Shown: positions 52,556 through 61,071 of the stretch, one piece after another
Position numbering within the stretch: position 1 is the first letter of the stretch
Layout of the letters: the number at the start of each line of letters is the position of its first letter
From: an uncultured Ruminococcus sp.
Lineage (GTDB): Bacteria > Bacillota > Clostridia > Oscillospirales > Acutalibacteraceae
Assembly: GCA_902785365.1 (NCBI GenBank)
Contig: CACZYC010000003.1
Location: 1-64,000 of the forward strand
DNA length: 64,000 nt
Reading direction: 5' to 3'
Notes under the pieces: model-generated
What the model was told of the DNA's origin: nothing
Database searches by the model: none
What the model saw: only the letters and a program-made list of their open reading frames with translations
Position numbers and translations under genes: made by a program

Positions 52556-53737
52556 CTCTTTTATGAGATTGCTCACTTCTTTTACCGCTTCATTTCTGAC
52601 AAGGTCAGCCCAGCTGTAAAACATAAAGCCTTTTAGTTTATTTTTTCGTATCAGCTTTAGTTCTTTTTTAAGGATATCAGTTTTATTGTTCCACGTTCCC
52701 GAGTCGCTGTCCGTACCTGTTTTGTAACCCGCCAATCCGATATATAATGTAACAGATTTATCGTATTCCAAAGACTGCCACTTTTTCAGCGCGTTGCTAA
52801 ATGTCAACGCGGGATTATCAAGGCTGTAATACAGCTGAGGACAAATATAATCGAGATATCCGTAATCGGAACACCAGCTCTTAACGTCAGCGTACATACC
52901 ATAGTCATTATCAATATTTCCTTGTGGAGAGATTCCGAATAGTTTGCCGTAATTATGGCAGATATTAAAACAATCCGCTACAAGCACATTTACATTTGCC
53001 ATACGCCACTCGTCAAGAGGTAAAGCATTTGTTTTAGCTTTCTTCTTATAGCTTTGATACTGCTTATTGTCAAAGTTCTTTTCATCAGTCGGGTAGAAAT
53101 AGTCGTCAAACTGCACTCCGTCAATGTCATAGTTTTTTACTATTTCATTAACTCCGTTCTCTATCAGATTTCGGACGTTTTTCAAAGCGGGGTTGAGGTA
53201 TATTCCGCCGTCAACTTCTACTCCTAAACTTTTGTCTTTAATATAAGGGTTTTCTTTTGATAGTTTTAATTCACCCTTATTCTTTACTCTATACGGATTG
53301 ATCCACGCGTGGATTTTTAATCCAATCTTATGTGTGTACTCCGTCATATATTTTAACGCGTCATATTCAACGCTTTTGCCTTGACTGCCAGATAAAATGT
53401 GTGAGTATGGATAATAATCAGAGCGGTACAAAGCGTCTGAAAATGGTCTTACGTGGACAATAAGTGTATTAAACTTGTCTTTTTTTGCCATATCGGCTAT
53501 TTTATTAAACTTAGCCTTGAAACTTTTATACGTATAATCTGTGTTGCTCATATTTAGATCCATATACGTTACCCAAAGTCCCCGCATTTCTTCTTTTGGA
53601 ACTGATACAACCTCAACGGCTTTTTGTTTTTTTGCTTTAGTTGTCGGTCTATGGTCGGTATGTGTTAACGCTATTAAGGCAATAAGTATACATATCGACA
53701 GAATAATAGGAAGATTATTTTTTATTTTACTTTTCAT
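52547..53737 (-). CDS. GHL10-type glycosyl hydrolase-like secreted protein
   Basis: A 396-aa extracellular protein: residues 1-8 basic, a signal/anchor helix at about 9-25, a Lys/Thr-rich linker to 45, then a TIM-barrel GHL10 (DUF187, YngK-like) domain with EEMRGLWVTYMDL, the HAWINPYRVK signature near 147-156 and DGVQFDDYFYP. Members are suspected to cut polysaccharides, perhaps peptidoglycan-related; specificity is not established. ATG with GAGGT 6 nt upstream. Its promoter lies inside the divergent gene. Confidence 0.88.
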   Translation of the reverse strand: MKSKIKNNLPIILSICILIALIALTHTDHRPTTKAKKQKAVEVVSVPKEEMRGLWVTYMDLNMSNTDYTYKSFKAKFNKIADMAKKDKFNTLIVHVRPFSDALYRSDYYPYSHILSGSQGKSVEYDALKYMTEYTHKIGLKIHAWINPYRVKNKGELKLSKENPYIKDKSLGVEVDGGIYLNPALKNVRNLIENGVNEIVKNYDIDGVQFDDYFYPTDEKNFDNKQYQSYKKKAKTNALPLDEWRMANVNVLVADCFNICHNYGKLFGISPQGNIDNDYGMYADVKSWCSDYGYLDYICPQLYYSLDNPALTFSNALKKWQSLEYDKSVTLYIGLAGYKTGTDSDSGTWNNKTDILKKELKLIRKNKLKGFMFYSWADLVRNEAVKEVSNLIKELN

Positions 53738-53749
53738 TTTTACCTCATT

Positions 53750-54019
53750 ATGTTTTATATTATTTTATATTTTATAATCATCAGTTTAATTGCTATTATA
53801 ATTACAATAACAGATAAATACAAAGCTATTCATCACAAATGGAGAATCAGTGAATCCGCTTTACTTATAGTTTCCGCGCTCGGCGGAGGCGCAGCAATGT
53901 ATGTGACAATGCTCATTATCCGCCATAAAACCCAAAAACTCAAATTTATGTTGGGTATACCCTTGATTATAGTTTTAGAGCTGATAATAGTTCTTTTGGT
54001 ACTTAATTATGTCTGCTAA
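53750..54019 (+). CDS. DUF1294 family small membrane protein
   Basis: An 89-aa membrane protein with three hydrophobic segments (about 3-21, 38-57 and 68-87). The pattern DKYKAIHHKWRISESALL and GGGAAMYVTMLIIRHKT matches DUF1294. Function unknown. The only possible start is ATG 53750, which lacks a clear ribosome-binding site; the divergent gene starts 12 bp away. It overlaps the pseudouridine synthase gene by 11 bp. Confidence 0.85.
   Translation: MFYIILYFIIISLIAIIITITDKYKAIHHKWRISESALLIVSALGGGAAMYVTMLIIRHKTQKLKFMLGIPLIIVLELIIVLLVLNYVC
53794..53822 (-). promoter_or_regulatory. promoter of the GHL10 gene inside the DUF1294 coding region
   Basis: On the minus strand TTGTAT (53822-53817), 17-bp spacer, perfect TATAAT (53799-53794). 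The leader to the ATG at 53737 is about 50 nt. Confidence 0.6.
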
Positions 54020-54881
54020 ACAATTGAAATTCACAGTTCCCGACGATTGCGACGGGATGAAAGCCCAAACCTTTCTTCGAAAGCGCTGTAATGTTTCCGC
54101 TCGTATAATAACACTGTTAAAGCGAGAAAAAAGCGGAATTTTAAGGAACGGCGAAAACTTAAAAACAATTGAAACACTTCACAGCGGTGATGAGATTACT
54201 CTTAATCTCCCACATGACAAAAATAAAATCACCCCGATGAAGGGTGATTTGAATATAGTATATGAGGATGATTATTTAATAGCCGTCGATAAACCGTGGA
54301 ATATGCCTGTTCATCCGACCAAGGTGCATCAAGAAGATACATTAGCTAATATACTTAAATATATTCAGGAACAAAAAGGGGAGAGCTACACATTCAGAGC
54401 TGTCAACCGTCTGGACAAGGATACTTCCGGTGTTGTTCTTATTGCTAAGGATAAGTACACCGCGACCGCGCTGCAATGTAATGTAAGTAAAACTTATATC
54501 GCTGTATGTGAAGGCGAAATCAAGCACAGAGGTACAATAGATAAACCTATAAGACTGCTTGACGGACATACAGTCCAACGCACTGTTGCTGATGACGGAA
54601 AATCAGCAGTTACACATTATTCTCCAATAAAATCTGATGGTTCTCATACAATGCTTAAAATAACTCTTGAAACAGGCAGAACTCATCAAATCCGTTGTCA
54701 TTTGTCGAGTATAGGTCATCCTTTAGCGGGAGATGATATGTATGGCGGCTCGCTTGAATTTATCAGCCGACAAGCTCTTCATTGTTTAAGCGTTGAGTTT
54801 ATTCATCCTATTACTACCGAGAAAGTCAATATAATTACCGATCTTCCGCAAGATATTGAAAACATTATAAAGGGACTGTAA
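54009..54881 (+). CDS. RluA/RluD family RNA pseudouridine synthase
   Basis: Isomerises uridine to pseudouridine in 23S rRNA or tRNA. The 290-aa protein has an N-terminal S4-like region (about 10-80), then the RluA-type catalytic domain with RLDKDTSG (catalytic Asp136), ETGRTHQIRCH and HPLAGDDMYG. Closest by architecture to RluD/YjbO/YhcT types; target sites are unknown. Overlaps DUF1294 by 11 bp. Confidence 0.92.
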   Translation: MSAKQLKFTVPDDCDGMKAQTFLRKRCNVSARIITLLKREKSGILRNGENLKTIETLHSGDEITLNLPHDKNKITPMKGDLNIVYEDDYLIAVDKPWNMPVHPTKVHQEDTLANILKYIQEQKGESYTFRAVNRLDKDTSGVVLIAKDKYTATALQCNVSKTYIAVCEGEIKHRGTIDKPIRLLDGHTVQRTVADDGKSAVTHYSPIKSDGSHTMLKITLETGRTHQIRCHLSSIGHPLAGDDMYGGSLEFISRQALHCLSVEFIHPITTEKVNIITDLPQDIENIIKGL

Positions 54882-54897
54882 AGTCCCTTTTATATTT
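54869..54897. terminator. bidirectional terminator between pseudouridine synthase and TIGR04086 gene
   Basis: Perfect 9-bp stem AAAGGGACT (54869-54877) / AGTCCCTTT (54882-54890), loop GTAA which contains the stop of the plus-strand gene; AT-rich T run on the plus side, A-rich flank for the minus strand. Confidence 0.82.
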
Positions 54898-55306
54898 TAA
54901 TATTTTTCTTTTTGTTAACTCCAAGCACTCCGCCTAAACCACCGAACAGTACCAGTACAATTAACTTGATTAATGTAATTATTGTAATCGTCCCGACTGA
55001 CTGACTTAATCCTATAATTAAAATAATAGCAAAAACAATAAAACCTGACAGCGCTCCTACTGCCAAACCCGATTTTTGGTTTATTCTTCCGGCTATATAT
55101 CCTCCGATCAGACCGCCTACTCCTAAAAACGCCGCCGATATGTAGTTAATCGCATCAGTAGGATATTTATTTGTAATCGTTAACACGAACGAAAAGATTA
55201 TAGTCAATATAGTAACTGATACAATATTACACAATACACCGAAAACAATACTCTTAAACAGTTTTGAGTCTATTGATTTACCTTTATTTGAAATGAAATT
55301 TTTCAT
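54890..55306 (-). CDS. TIGR04086-like four-helix membrane protein
   Basis: A 138-aa membrane protein with four hydrophobic segments, Gly-rich (AAFLGVGGLIGGYIAGRI), matching the TIGR04086 family that is often found near yajC in Clostridia; function unknown. Start ATG 55306 with GGGGGA 7 nt upstream; an ATG at 55324 lies inside a hairpin and is discarded. The ribosome-binding site is in that hairpin, see the regulatory feature. Confidence 0.8.
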   Translation of the reverse strand: MKNFISNKGKSIDSKLFKSIVFGVLCNIVSVTILTIIFSFVLTITNKYPTDAINYISAAFLGVGGLIGGYIAGRINQKSGLAVGALSGFIVFAIILIIGLSQSVGTITIITLIKLIVLVLFGGLGGVLGVNKKKNIKI

Positions 55307-55313
55307 AAATAAT

Positions 55314-55348
55314 CCCCCGAACATAATCTATATGATTATATTCGGGGG
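55314..55348 (-). promoter_or_regulatory. hairpin holding the ribosome-binding site of the TIGR04086 gene
   Basis: Arms CCCCCGAA (55341-55348 on the complementary strand of TTCGGGGG) and TTCGGGGG (55321-55314) pair perfectly. Six further base pairs (ATAATC/GATTAT) follow one mismatch, with a 5-nt loop. The GGGGG in the 3' arm is the ribosome-binding site of the gene starting at 55306. No T run follows, so it is not a normal terminator on this strand. Confidence 0.7.
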
Positions 55349-55368
55349 TAATCTTATTTATTACAATA

Positions 55369-55764
55369 TTATTGTTCGTCTTTCTTCTTAAACAGACCTG
55401 AGAAAAGACCTTTCTTCTCGGTATTCTTCACAACAGGATTTCCGTCGTGAGTATCCACAGAAGAAATACACCATTTTTTCATCTTCATTTTATTTCTGTC
55501 GGAACCTGTTTCAATAACGATAACATCCTCGTCATCTTTAACAGCAACAACACGTCCCATGATTCCACCGATTGTTGTTACCTCGTCGCCGATTTCAATG
55601 CTGTTTCTGAGTTCCGCTTCTTCTTTCTTCTTCTTTGAGTTAGGTCTGATGAGGAAGAAGTAAAGCGCTCCGAAAATAGCGACATAAATAATTATAATAA
55701 ATACCATCGAAAAATTACCCTGACCGCCTGCTGCCTGGTCGAGAGTATGTAAATATCCGTTCAT
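55369..55764 (-). CDS. yajC: preprotein translocase subunit YajC
   Basis: Small SecDF-YajC accessory membrane protein. The 131-aa protein has one transmembrane helix (about 20-42, ending in FLIRPNSKKKKEE), then the conserved IEIGDEVTTIGGIMGRVVAV domain and a basic tail longer than usual. ATG with AAAGGA upstream and its own promoter. secD and secF are not adjacent. Confidence 0.94.
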   Translation of the reverse strand: MNGYLHTLDQAAGGQGNFSMVFIIIIYVAIFGALYFFLIRPNSKKKKEEAELRNSIEIGDEVTTIGGIMGRVVAVKDDEDVIVIETGSDRNKMKMKKWCISSVDTHDGNPVVKNTEKKGLFSGLFKKKDEQ

Positions 55765-55802
55765 AATAATAGTCCTTTCTTTTGTTGTCTTTAACCTAAG
55801 AC

Positions 55803-55831
55803 AGTATAGCAGAAATAGCCGTGAGTTGCAA
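55803..55831 (-). promoter_or_regulatory. SigA promoter of yajC
   Basis: On the minus strand TTGCAA (55831-55826), 17 bp, TATACT (55808-55803). Leader about 30 nt. Confidence 0.75.
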
Positions 55832-55866
55832 GCTAAAAAAGCTAAATAATCAACTTTTGATTGATT

Positions 55867-56997
55867 TTATATACGATTGCCGAGTATATCTCTGTAAGTT
55901 TTGTGAAATTTATCAAAAGTATTATTGTCTATTTCTTCACGAATACGCTCCATAAGTGTATTATAAAAATGAAGATTATGCAATACACAAAGCCTCATAC
56001 CAAGCATTTCGCCCGCTTTGAGTAAATGTCTTATATACGCTCTGCTGAAATTACGGCATACAGAACAGTCGCACATTTCGTCAATAGGACTTTCATCCAG
56101 TTCATATTTCGCGTTAAAAATGTTCCTGATACCGCTCCACGTAAAGAGATGACCATGTCGCGCGTTACGGCTCGGCATAACACAATCAAACATATCAACA
56201 CCCCTGTAAACAGCTTCAATGATATTTACGGGAGTTCCGACACCCATTAGATATCGCGGCTTATTCTCGGGCATATACGGCATTACTTTTTCAATAATCT
56301 CATACATAACCTCGGTTTCTTCGCCAACGGCAAGTCCGCCGATAGCGTAACCCGCAAGGTCGAGCTCAGCAATTGCCTTCATATTTTCAATGCGTAAGTC
56401 CTTGTATATTCCGCCTTGATTTATACCGAAAAGCTTTTGCTCTTTATTTATTGTATCATCCAGAGAATTGAGCCTGTCCATTTCTTTTTTGCAGCGTTTA
56501 AGCCAGCGCGTTGTCAAAGCCGCTGATTTCTTTGTATAATCATACGGAGAAGGGTTTTCAACACATTCGTCAAACGCCATAGCTATTGTAGAACCGAGGT
56601 TTGACTGAATTTGCATACTTTTTTCAGGTGTCATAAAAATTTTGTGACCGTCAATATGAGAGTTAAAAGTTACTCCGTCCTCGGTAATATTTCTTAACTT
56701 TGCAAGTGAGAACACTTGGAATCCGCCGCTGTCGGTAAGTATCGGGGCGTCCCATTTTGTAAACTTATGAAGCCCTCCCAACGCTTTAACATTTTCGTCA
56801 CCGGGTCTTAAATGCAGATGATAAGTGTTGCTCAGCATAATCTGACATTTAACTTTTTTAAGGTCAAATGCCGATACCGCGCCCTTAATTGCGCCTGCTG
56901 TGGCTACATTCATAAACGCGGGTGTCTGTACCGTGCCGTGTACCGTGTTAATTACACCACGGCGCGCTTTCCCTTCGGTTTTTGTAATATTAAACAT
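55867..56997 (-). CDS. tgt: tRNA-guanine transglycosylase
   Basis: Exchanges G34 for preQ1 in tRNAs with GUN anticodons. The 376-aa protein has LTDSGGFQVFSL (catalytic Asp near 91), GGLAVGE, and the zinc site CDCSVC...H near 309-340. It follows queA by 11 bp with GGAGT upstream. queC, queD and queE are not in the window; the cell may salvage preQ1 or make it elsewhere. Confidence 0.97.
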   Translation of the reverse strand: MFNITKTEGKARRGVINTVHGTVQTPAFMNVATAGAIKGAVSAFDLKKVKCQIMLSNTYHLHLRPGDENVKALGGLHKFTKWDAPILTDSGGFQVFSLAKLRNITEDGVTFNSHIDGHKIFMTPEKSMQIQSNLGSTIAMAFDECVENPSPYDYTKKSAALTTRWLKRCKKEMDRLNSLDDTINKEQKLFGINQGGIYKDLRIENMKAIAELDLAGYAIGGLAVGEETEVMYEIIEKVMPYMPENKPRYLMGVGTPVNIIEAVYRGVDMFDCVMPSRNARHGHLFTWSGIRNIFNAKYELDESPIDEMCDCSVCRNFSRAYIRHLLKAGEMLGMRLCVLHNLHFYNTLMERIREEIDNNTFDKFHKTYRDILGNRI

Positions 56998-57008
56998 AGC
57001 CGACTCCT

Positions 57009-58034
57009 TTACAATATCGCCATAGCGTCACCAAAGCTGAAGAAACGATACTTTTCATCAACGGCTTTTTTGTACGCGTTCATTATATTATCATAACCCG
57101 CAAATGCTGAAACAAGCATAATAAGTGTACTTTCGGGTAAATGGAAATTAGTTATCAACCCGTCCATAACCTTAAATTCGTAACCCGGATAAATGAATAT
57201 ATCAGTCCAGCCTTCACAGGGTTTTATCTCACCGTATGTAGTAGCTACGCTCTCAAGAGTACGACATGATGTCGTTCCGACAGCAATAACACGACCGCCG
57301 TTCTTTCTTGTTTCATTAATCATATCCGATGTTTCTTTCGGGATTTCGTAATGTTCACTGTGCATCTTATGATTTGTAACATCGTCAACCTTAACCGGTC
57401 TAAACGTGCCTAAGCCAACGTGCAAAGTTACATAACCGATTTTCACGCCTTTTTCGCGTATTCTGTCCATAAGCTCGTTTGTGAAATGCAGTCCCGCCGT
57501 GGGAGCAGCCGCAGAACCAAGCTCATTGGAATAAACAGTTTGATATCTCTCTTTATCTTCAAGCTTAGCGGTGATATAAGGGGGGAGAGGCATCTGACCG
57601 ATTTTATCCAATGTTGCGAAAAAGCTTTCGCGGCAACTGAAATCAACGATTCTGTTGCCATCTTCTTTTACATCAACTACAACAGCGTTCATCAATCCGT
57701 CACCAAAGGAGAATTTTGTCCCGGGTTTTGCTTTTTTGCCGGGTTTACATAGAGTTTCCCATCTGTTTTGGCTGAGCTGTTTTAAAAGCAAGAACTCAAC
57801 ATGCGCGCCTGTCTCTTCCTTTACGCCGAAAATTCTCGCGGGAATAACTCTTGAATCGTTCGCGATTAAACAATCGCCTTCGTTAAGATAATCTATAATA
57901 TCATAAAAGTATTTGTGTGAGATTTTGCCGCTTTCTTTGTCAAGCACAAGTAGTCTTGACGAGTCGCGAGGTTCAACAGGAGTCTGAGCAATGAGCTCTT
58001 TAGGCAAATCATAGTAGAAATCGCTTGTTTTCAT
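57009..58034 (-). CDS. queA: S-adenosylmethionine:tRNA ribosyltransferase-isomerase
   Basis: Transfers the ribosyl part of SAM to preQ1-modified tRNA to form epoxyqueuosine. The 341-aa protein opens with [20 protein letters not shown] and has [10 protein letters not shown] and [10 protein letters not shown], both family hallmarks. ATG preceded by GAGG. A divergent asd promoter lies 45 bp upstream; no clear promoter for queA itself was found. Confidence 0.97.
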   Translation of the reverse strand: MKTSDFYYDLPKELIAQTPVEPRDSSRLLVLDKESGKISHKYFYDIIDYLNEGDCLIANDSRVIPARIFGVKEETGAHVEFLLLKQLSQNRWETLCKPGKKAKPGTKFSFGDGLMNAVVVDVKEDGNRIVDFSCRESFFATLDKIGQMPLPPYITAKLEDKERYQTVYSNELGSAAAPTAGLHFTNELMDRIREKGVKIGYVTLHVGLGTFRPVKVDDVTNHKMHSEHYEIPKETSDMINETRKNGGRVIAVGTTSCRTLESVATTYGEIKPCEGWTDIFIYPGYEFKVMDGLITNFHLPESTLIMLVSAFAGYDNIMNAYKKAVDEKYRFFSFGDAMAIL

Positions 58035-58078
58035 AAAAAAACCTCAAAGTTGTGTACAATTTTATTACTATTTTGTAA

Positions 58079-58107
58079 TTGACAACAATACGCTATAATG
58101 GTATATT
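58079..58107 (+). promoter_or_regulatory. SigA promoter of asd-dapA
   Basis: TTGACA (58079-58084), a 17-bp spacer and TATATT (58102-58107). The leader to 58206 is about 90 nt, AT-rich, and too short and simple for a lysine riboswitch. Confidence 0.75.
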
Positions 58108-58205
58108 ATAGGATAGACAAACAATATATAGTATTATATATAATATCGTATTTTATCAAAACTTACAACTGTTTTTAAGAAATTGTAATATTATGGAGGA
58201 TCAAA

Positions 58206-59285
58206 ATGAAAAAATTTAATGTCGGAATTATCGGCGCCACAGGTATGGTGGGGCAAAGATTTATTCTTTTGCTTCATAATCACCCCTGGTTTAACATCAC
58301 AACTTTAGCTGCCAGCTCACGAAGTGCGGGCAAAAAATACGGTGACCTTATGGAAGGTCGATGGCTTCTTGATAAACAAATGCCCGAATCCGTTAAAGAT
58401 ATGGTTGTTATGGATGCCGCCAATGTTGAAGAAGTTGCTTCAACAGTAGATTTTTGCTTCTGTGCCGTTAACATGCCCAAGGACGAAATCAAGGCTCTAG
58501 AAGAAAAGTACGCTAAAGCGGAGTGCCCGATTGTTTCAAATAACTCAGCTAACCGCTTTACACCCGATGTTCCTATGGTTATTCCCGAGATTAACGCCGA
58601 CCATATTAAAATTATCGAGGACCAGCGAAAACGTCTCGGCACTAAACGAGGTTTTGTAGCAGTTAAATCAAACTGTTCTTTACAAAGCTACGTTCCGGCA
58701 ATTCATCCTCTCAAAAAGTTCGGAGTCAATAAAGTTCTCGCGTGTACATATCAGGCAATCTCAGGCGCGGGCAAGACTTTCAAAACCTGGCCCGAGATGG
58801 TTGATAACCTCATTCCGTATATCGGCGGGGAGGAAGAAAAATCCGAAAAAGAACCCCTCAAAATCTGGGGTGATATCAAAAACGGTGAAATTGTCAACAA
58901 CTATGATATAGCAATTACATCACAGTGCCTCAGAGTTCCCGTTTCAGACGGTCATACTGCCGCTGTGTTTATGTCATTTGAGGGCGAAGCTCCTTCAATA
59001 GACGAAGTAATAGAAACATGGGAAAACTATCAGGGAAGAGCTCAGGAATTGAATCTTCCAAGCGCTCCCAAGCACTTCCTTCATTATTTCACTGAGCCCG
59101 ATCATCCTCAGATTAAGGAATCACGTGATATTGAAGGCGGTATGGCTGTATCTGTGGGCAGACTCAGAGAAGATACTCAATATGATTTAAAATTTGTATG
59201 TATGTCACATAATACTCTCAGAGGAGCCGCGGGCGGCGCAGTGTTGCTTGCCGAACTGCTTTGCGCAGAGGGTTATATGGATTAA
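58206..59285 (+). CDS. asd: aspartate-semialdehyde dehydrogenase (archaeal/fungal-like type)
   Basis: Reduces aspartyl phosphate to aspartate semialdehyde for lysine/DAP and threonine. The 359-aa protein is of the subtype common to archaea and fungi: GATGMVGQRF (10-19), catalytic Cys157 in SNCSLQSY, and the long PLKIWGD region absent from the short bacterial type. TGGAGG upstream. dapA follows at 24 bp, so the operon feeds the DAP branch. Confidence 0.95.
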   Translation: MKKFNVGIIGATGMVGQRFILLLHNHPWFNITTLAASSRSAGKKYGDLMEGRWLLDKQMPESVKDMVVMDAANVEEVASTVDFCFCAVNMPKDEIKALEEKYAKAECPIVSNNSANRFTPDVPMVIPEINADHIKIIEDQRKRLGTKRGFVAVKSNCSLQSYVPAIHPLKKFGVNKVLACTYQAISGAGKTFKTWPEMVDNLIPYIGGEEEKSEKEPLKIWGDIKNGEIVNNYDIAITSQCLRVPVSDGHTAAVFMSFEGEAPSIDEVIETWENYQGRAQELNLPSAPKHFLHYFTEPDHPQIKESRDIEGGMAVSVGRLREDTQYDLKFVCMSHNTLRGAAGGAVLLAELLCAEGYMD

Positions 59286-59309
59286 ATTATTAATTTGGAG
59301 GTTAATTTC

Positions 59310-60212
59310 ATGTCAAGGCCAATTTTTACAGGCTCGGGTGTAGCCCTTATTACACCATTCAATTCTGATTTAACCGTTAACTATCCCGCTTTGGAGGAGC
59401 TCCTTGAGTTCCATATTGCCAACGGAACCGACGCTATTATTGCGTGTGGAACCACAGGCGAAGCGGCTACTTTAACTGAAAAAGAACATTGTGAGGTTCT
59501 GAATTTTGTTGCCGAAAAGGTTAATCACCGCGTTCCCGTAATCGGAGGAACAGGCAGCAACGATACACGTACCGCTATTGAGCTTTCAAAATCCGCTCAG
59601 AAAAGCGGTATTGACGCGATATTAAGCGTTACTCCTTATTACAACAAAACCTCTCAGACAGGACTTGTAAAACACTTCACTACTATTGCCGATTCTGTGG
59701 AGCTGCCTGTTATTCTTTATAACGTTCCTTCACGTACCGGCTGTAATATTTTGCCCAAAACTTGTCTTGAACTAAGTGAACACCCTAATATCGTTGCGGT
59801 AAAAGAAGCGAGCGGCGATATATCACAGGTTGCTTTAATCAGATCCTTATGCGGAGATAAACTTGATATTTACTCAGGCAATGACGACCAGACAGTACCT
59901 TTCATGTCTCTCGGAGCTCTCGGTGTAATCTCTGTATTCGCTAACATTTGCCCTAAAGAGATGCATGACATCTGTCAGCTTTGTCTTGATAACGATTTTG
60001 CAGGAGCGCAAAAGCTGCACTTCCATTATATCGAGCTTATGAATATGTTGTTCAGTGACGTTAACCCGATTCCCGTCAAGACTGCTATGAATCTTTTCGG
60101 TTATGAAGCGGGTGAGTGCAGACTACCTCTTGTTCCGATGAATGCTAACGGCTATCACAACCTTAAGGATTGTTTATCAAAGTATAATTTGCTTAACAAA
60201 TATAAAGTATAA
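59310..60212 (+). CDS. dapA: 4-hydroxy-tetrahydrodipicolinate synthase
   Basis: Condenses pyruvate with aspartate semialdehyde. The 300-aa TIM barrel has CGTTGEAATLT, TPYYNKTSQTG with catalytic Tyr, and Schiff-base Lys165 in AVKEASGD. ATG 59310 chosen over an in-frame TTG at 59295 because TGGAGG sits just before it. Terminator after the stop. Confidence 0.97.
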   Translation: MSRPIFTGSGVALITPFNSDLTVNYPALEELLEFHIANGTDAIIACGTTGEAATLTEKEHCEVLNFVAEKVNHRVPVIGGTGSNDTRTAIELSKSAQKSGIDAILSVTPYYNKTSQTGLVKHFTTIADSVELPVILYNVPSRTGCNILPKTCLELSEHPNIVAVKEASGDISQVALIRSLCGDKLDIYSGNDDQTVPFMSLGALGVISVFANICPKEMHDICQLCLDNDFAGAQKLHFHYIELMNMLFSDVNPIPVKTAMNLFGYEAGECRLPLVPMNANGYHNLKDCLSKYNLLNKYKV

Positions 60213-60217
60213 AAACT

Positions 60218-60240
60218 AAGGCGTACCCAGTACGCCTTTT
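60218..60240 (+). terminator. terminator-like hairpin between dapA and dapB
   Basis: Perfect 9-bp stem AAGGCGTAC (60218-60226) / GTACGCCTT (60230-60238), loop CCA, T4. dapB would be transcribed by read-through or a weak promoter. Confidence 0.8.
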
Positions 60241-60266
60241 ACACTTTAGAATAAAGGATGTTTGAA

Positions 60267-61031
60267 ATGACTGATATAATTTTGTGCGGATGTAACGGCA
60301 AGATGGGACATGTAGTAGCTCAAGCTGTTGATAATAACGATAATTGCAAGATAATCTGCGGTGTTGACGCATTCGGTACTAATAACTATGATTTTCCCAC
60401 ATATTCTGATTTCACTCAGATAAACGAAAAAGCCGACGCTATCATCGACTTTTCCAATCCTGTAACTCTGGACGGTCTTCTGAATTACGCGATTGAACAC
60501 AAAGTTCCCGCTGTTATCTGCACAACTGGATATAACGAGGAGCAGGTAAAACAGATTAAAAAAGCCTCCGAAATCATTCCTGTATTTTATTCGGGCAATA
60601 TGTCTCTCGGGGTTAATCTTCTCATAGAGCTCGCCAAGCAGGCGACTAAAGTTCTCGGCAATGATTTTGATATTGAGATTATTGAAAAACATCACAACCT
60701 GAAGGTTGACGCTCCATCGGGAACCGCTCTTATGATTGCCGACGGTATTTCTTCTGAACTCAAAAACGAACCACAGTATGTTTATGATCGCCACAGTTAC
60801 CGTAAAAAACGTTCTAAAAACGAAATCGGTCTTCACGCGATAAGGGGAGGTACAATAGTCGGCGAGCACGACGTTATATTTGCGGGACACGACGAGGTAA
60901 TAACAATTTCACATCAGGCCCAGTCTAAGGAGCTTTTTGCAACGGGCGCTATAAATGCCGCTCTATATATTGCAAATAAAAATCCCGGGATGTATAATAT
61001 GAGTATGATGTTGTCCGAAAAACTTAATTAG
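60267..61031 (+). CDS. dapB: 4-hydroxy-tetrahydrodipicolinate reductase
   Basis: NAD(P)H-dependent reduction to tetrahydrodipicolinate. The 254-aa protein has GCNGKMGHVV at the N terminus and the EKHHNLKVDAPSGTA active-site segment with the catalytic His pair. ATG 60267 preferred: AAAGGA lies 8 nt upstream and the alternative ATG 60258 sits on that site. Confidence 0.97.
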   Translation: MTDIILCGCNGKMGHVVAQAVDNNDNCKIICGVDAFGTNNYDFPTYSDFTQINEKADAIIDFSNPVTLDGLLNYAIEHKVPAVICTTGYNEEQVKQIKKASEIIPVFYSGNMSLGVNLLIELAKQATKVLGNDFDIEIIEKHHNLKVDAPSGTALMIADGISSELKNEPQYVYDRHSYRKKRSKNEIGLHAIRGGTIVGEHDVIFAGHDEVITISHQAQSKELFATGAINAALYIANKNPGMYNMSMMLSEKLN

Positions 61032-61071
61032 TCTAAATTTTTTAGAATAAAAAAGAAAGAGGAAATTTTTT

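Noticed and set aside
58108..58205. Possible lysine riboswitch ahead of asd-dapA
   Set aside because: The leader is under 100 nt and AT-rich with no multi-helix fold; a lysine riboswitch needs about 170 nt.
60246..60890. 214-aa open frame antisense to dapB
   Set aside because: dapB is certain on the plus strand with full motifs; the antisense product is a compositional shadow.
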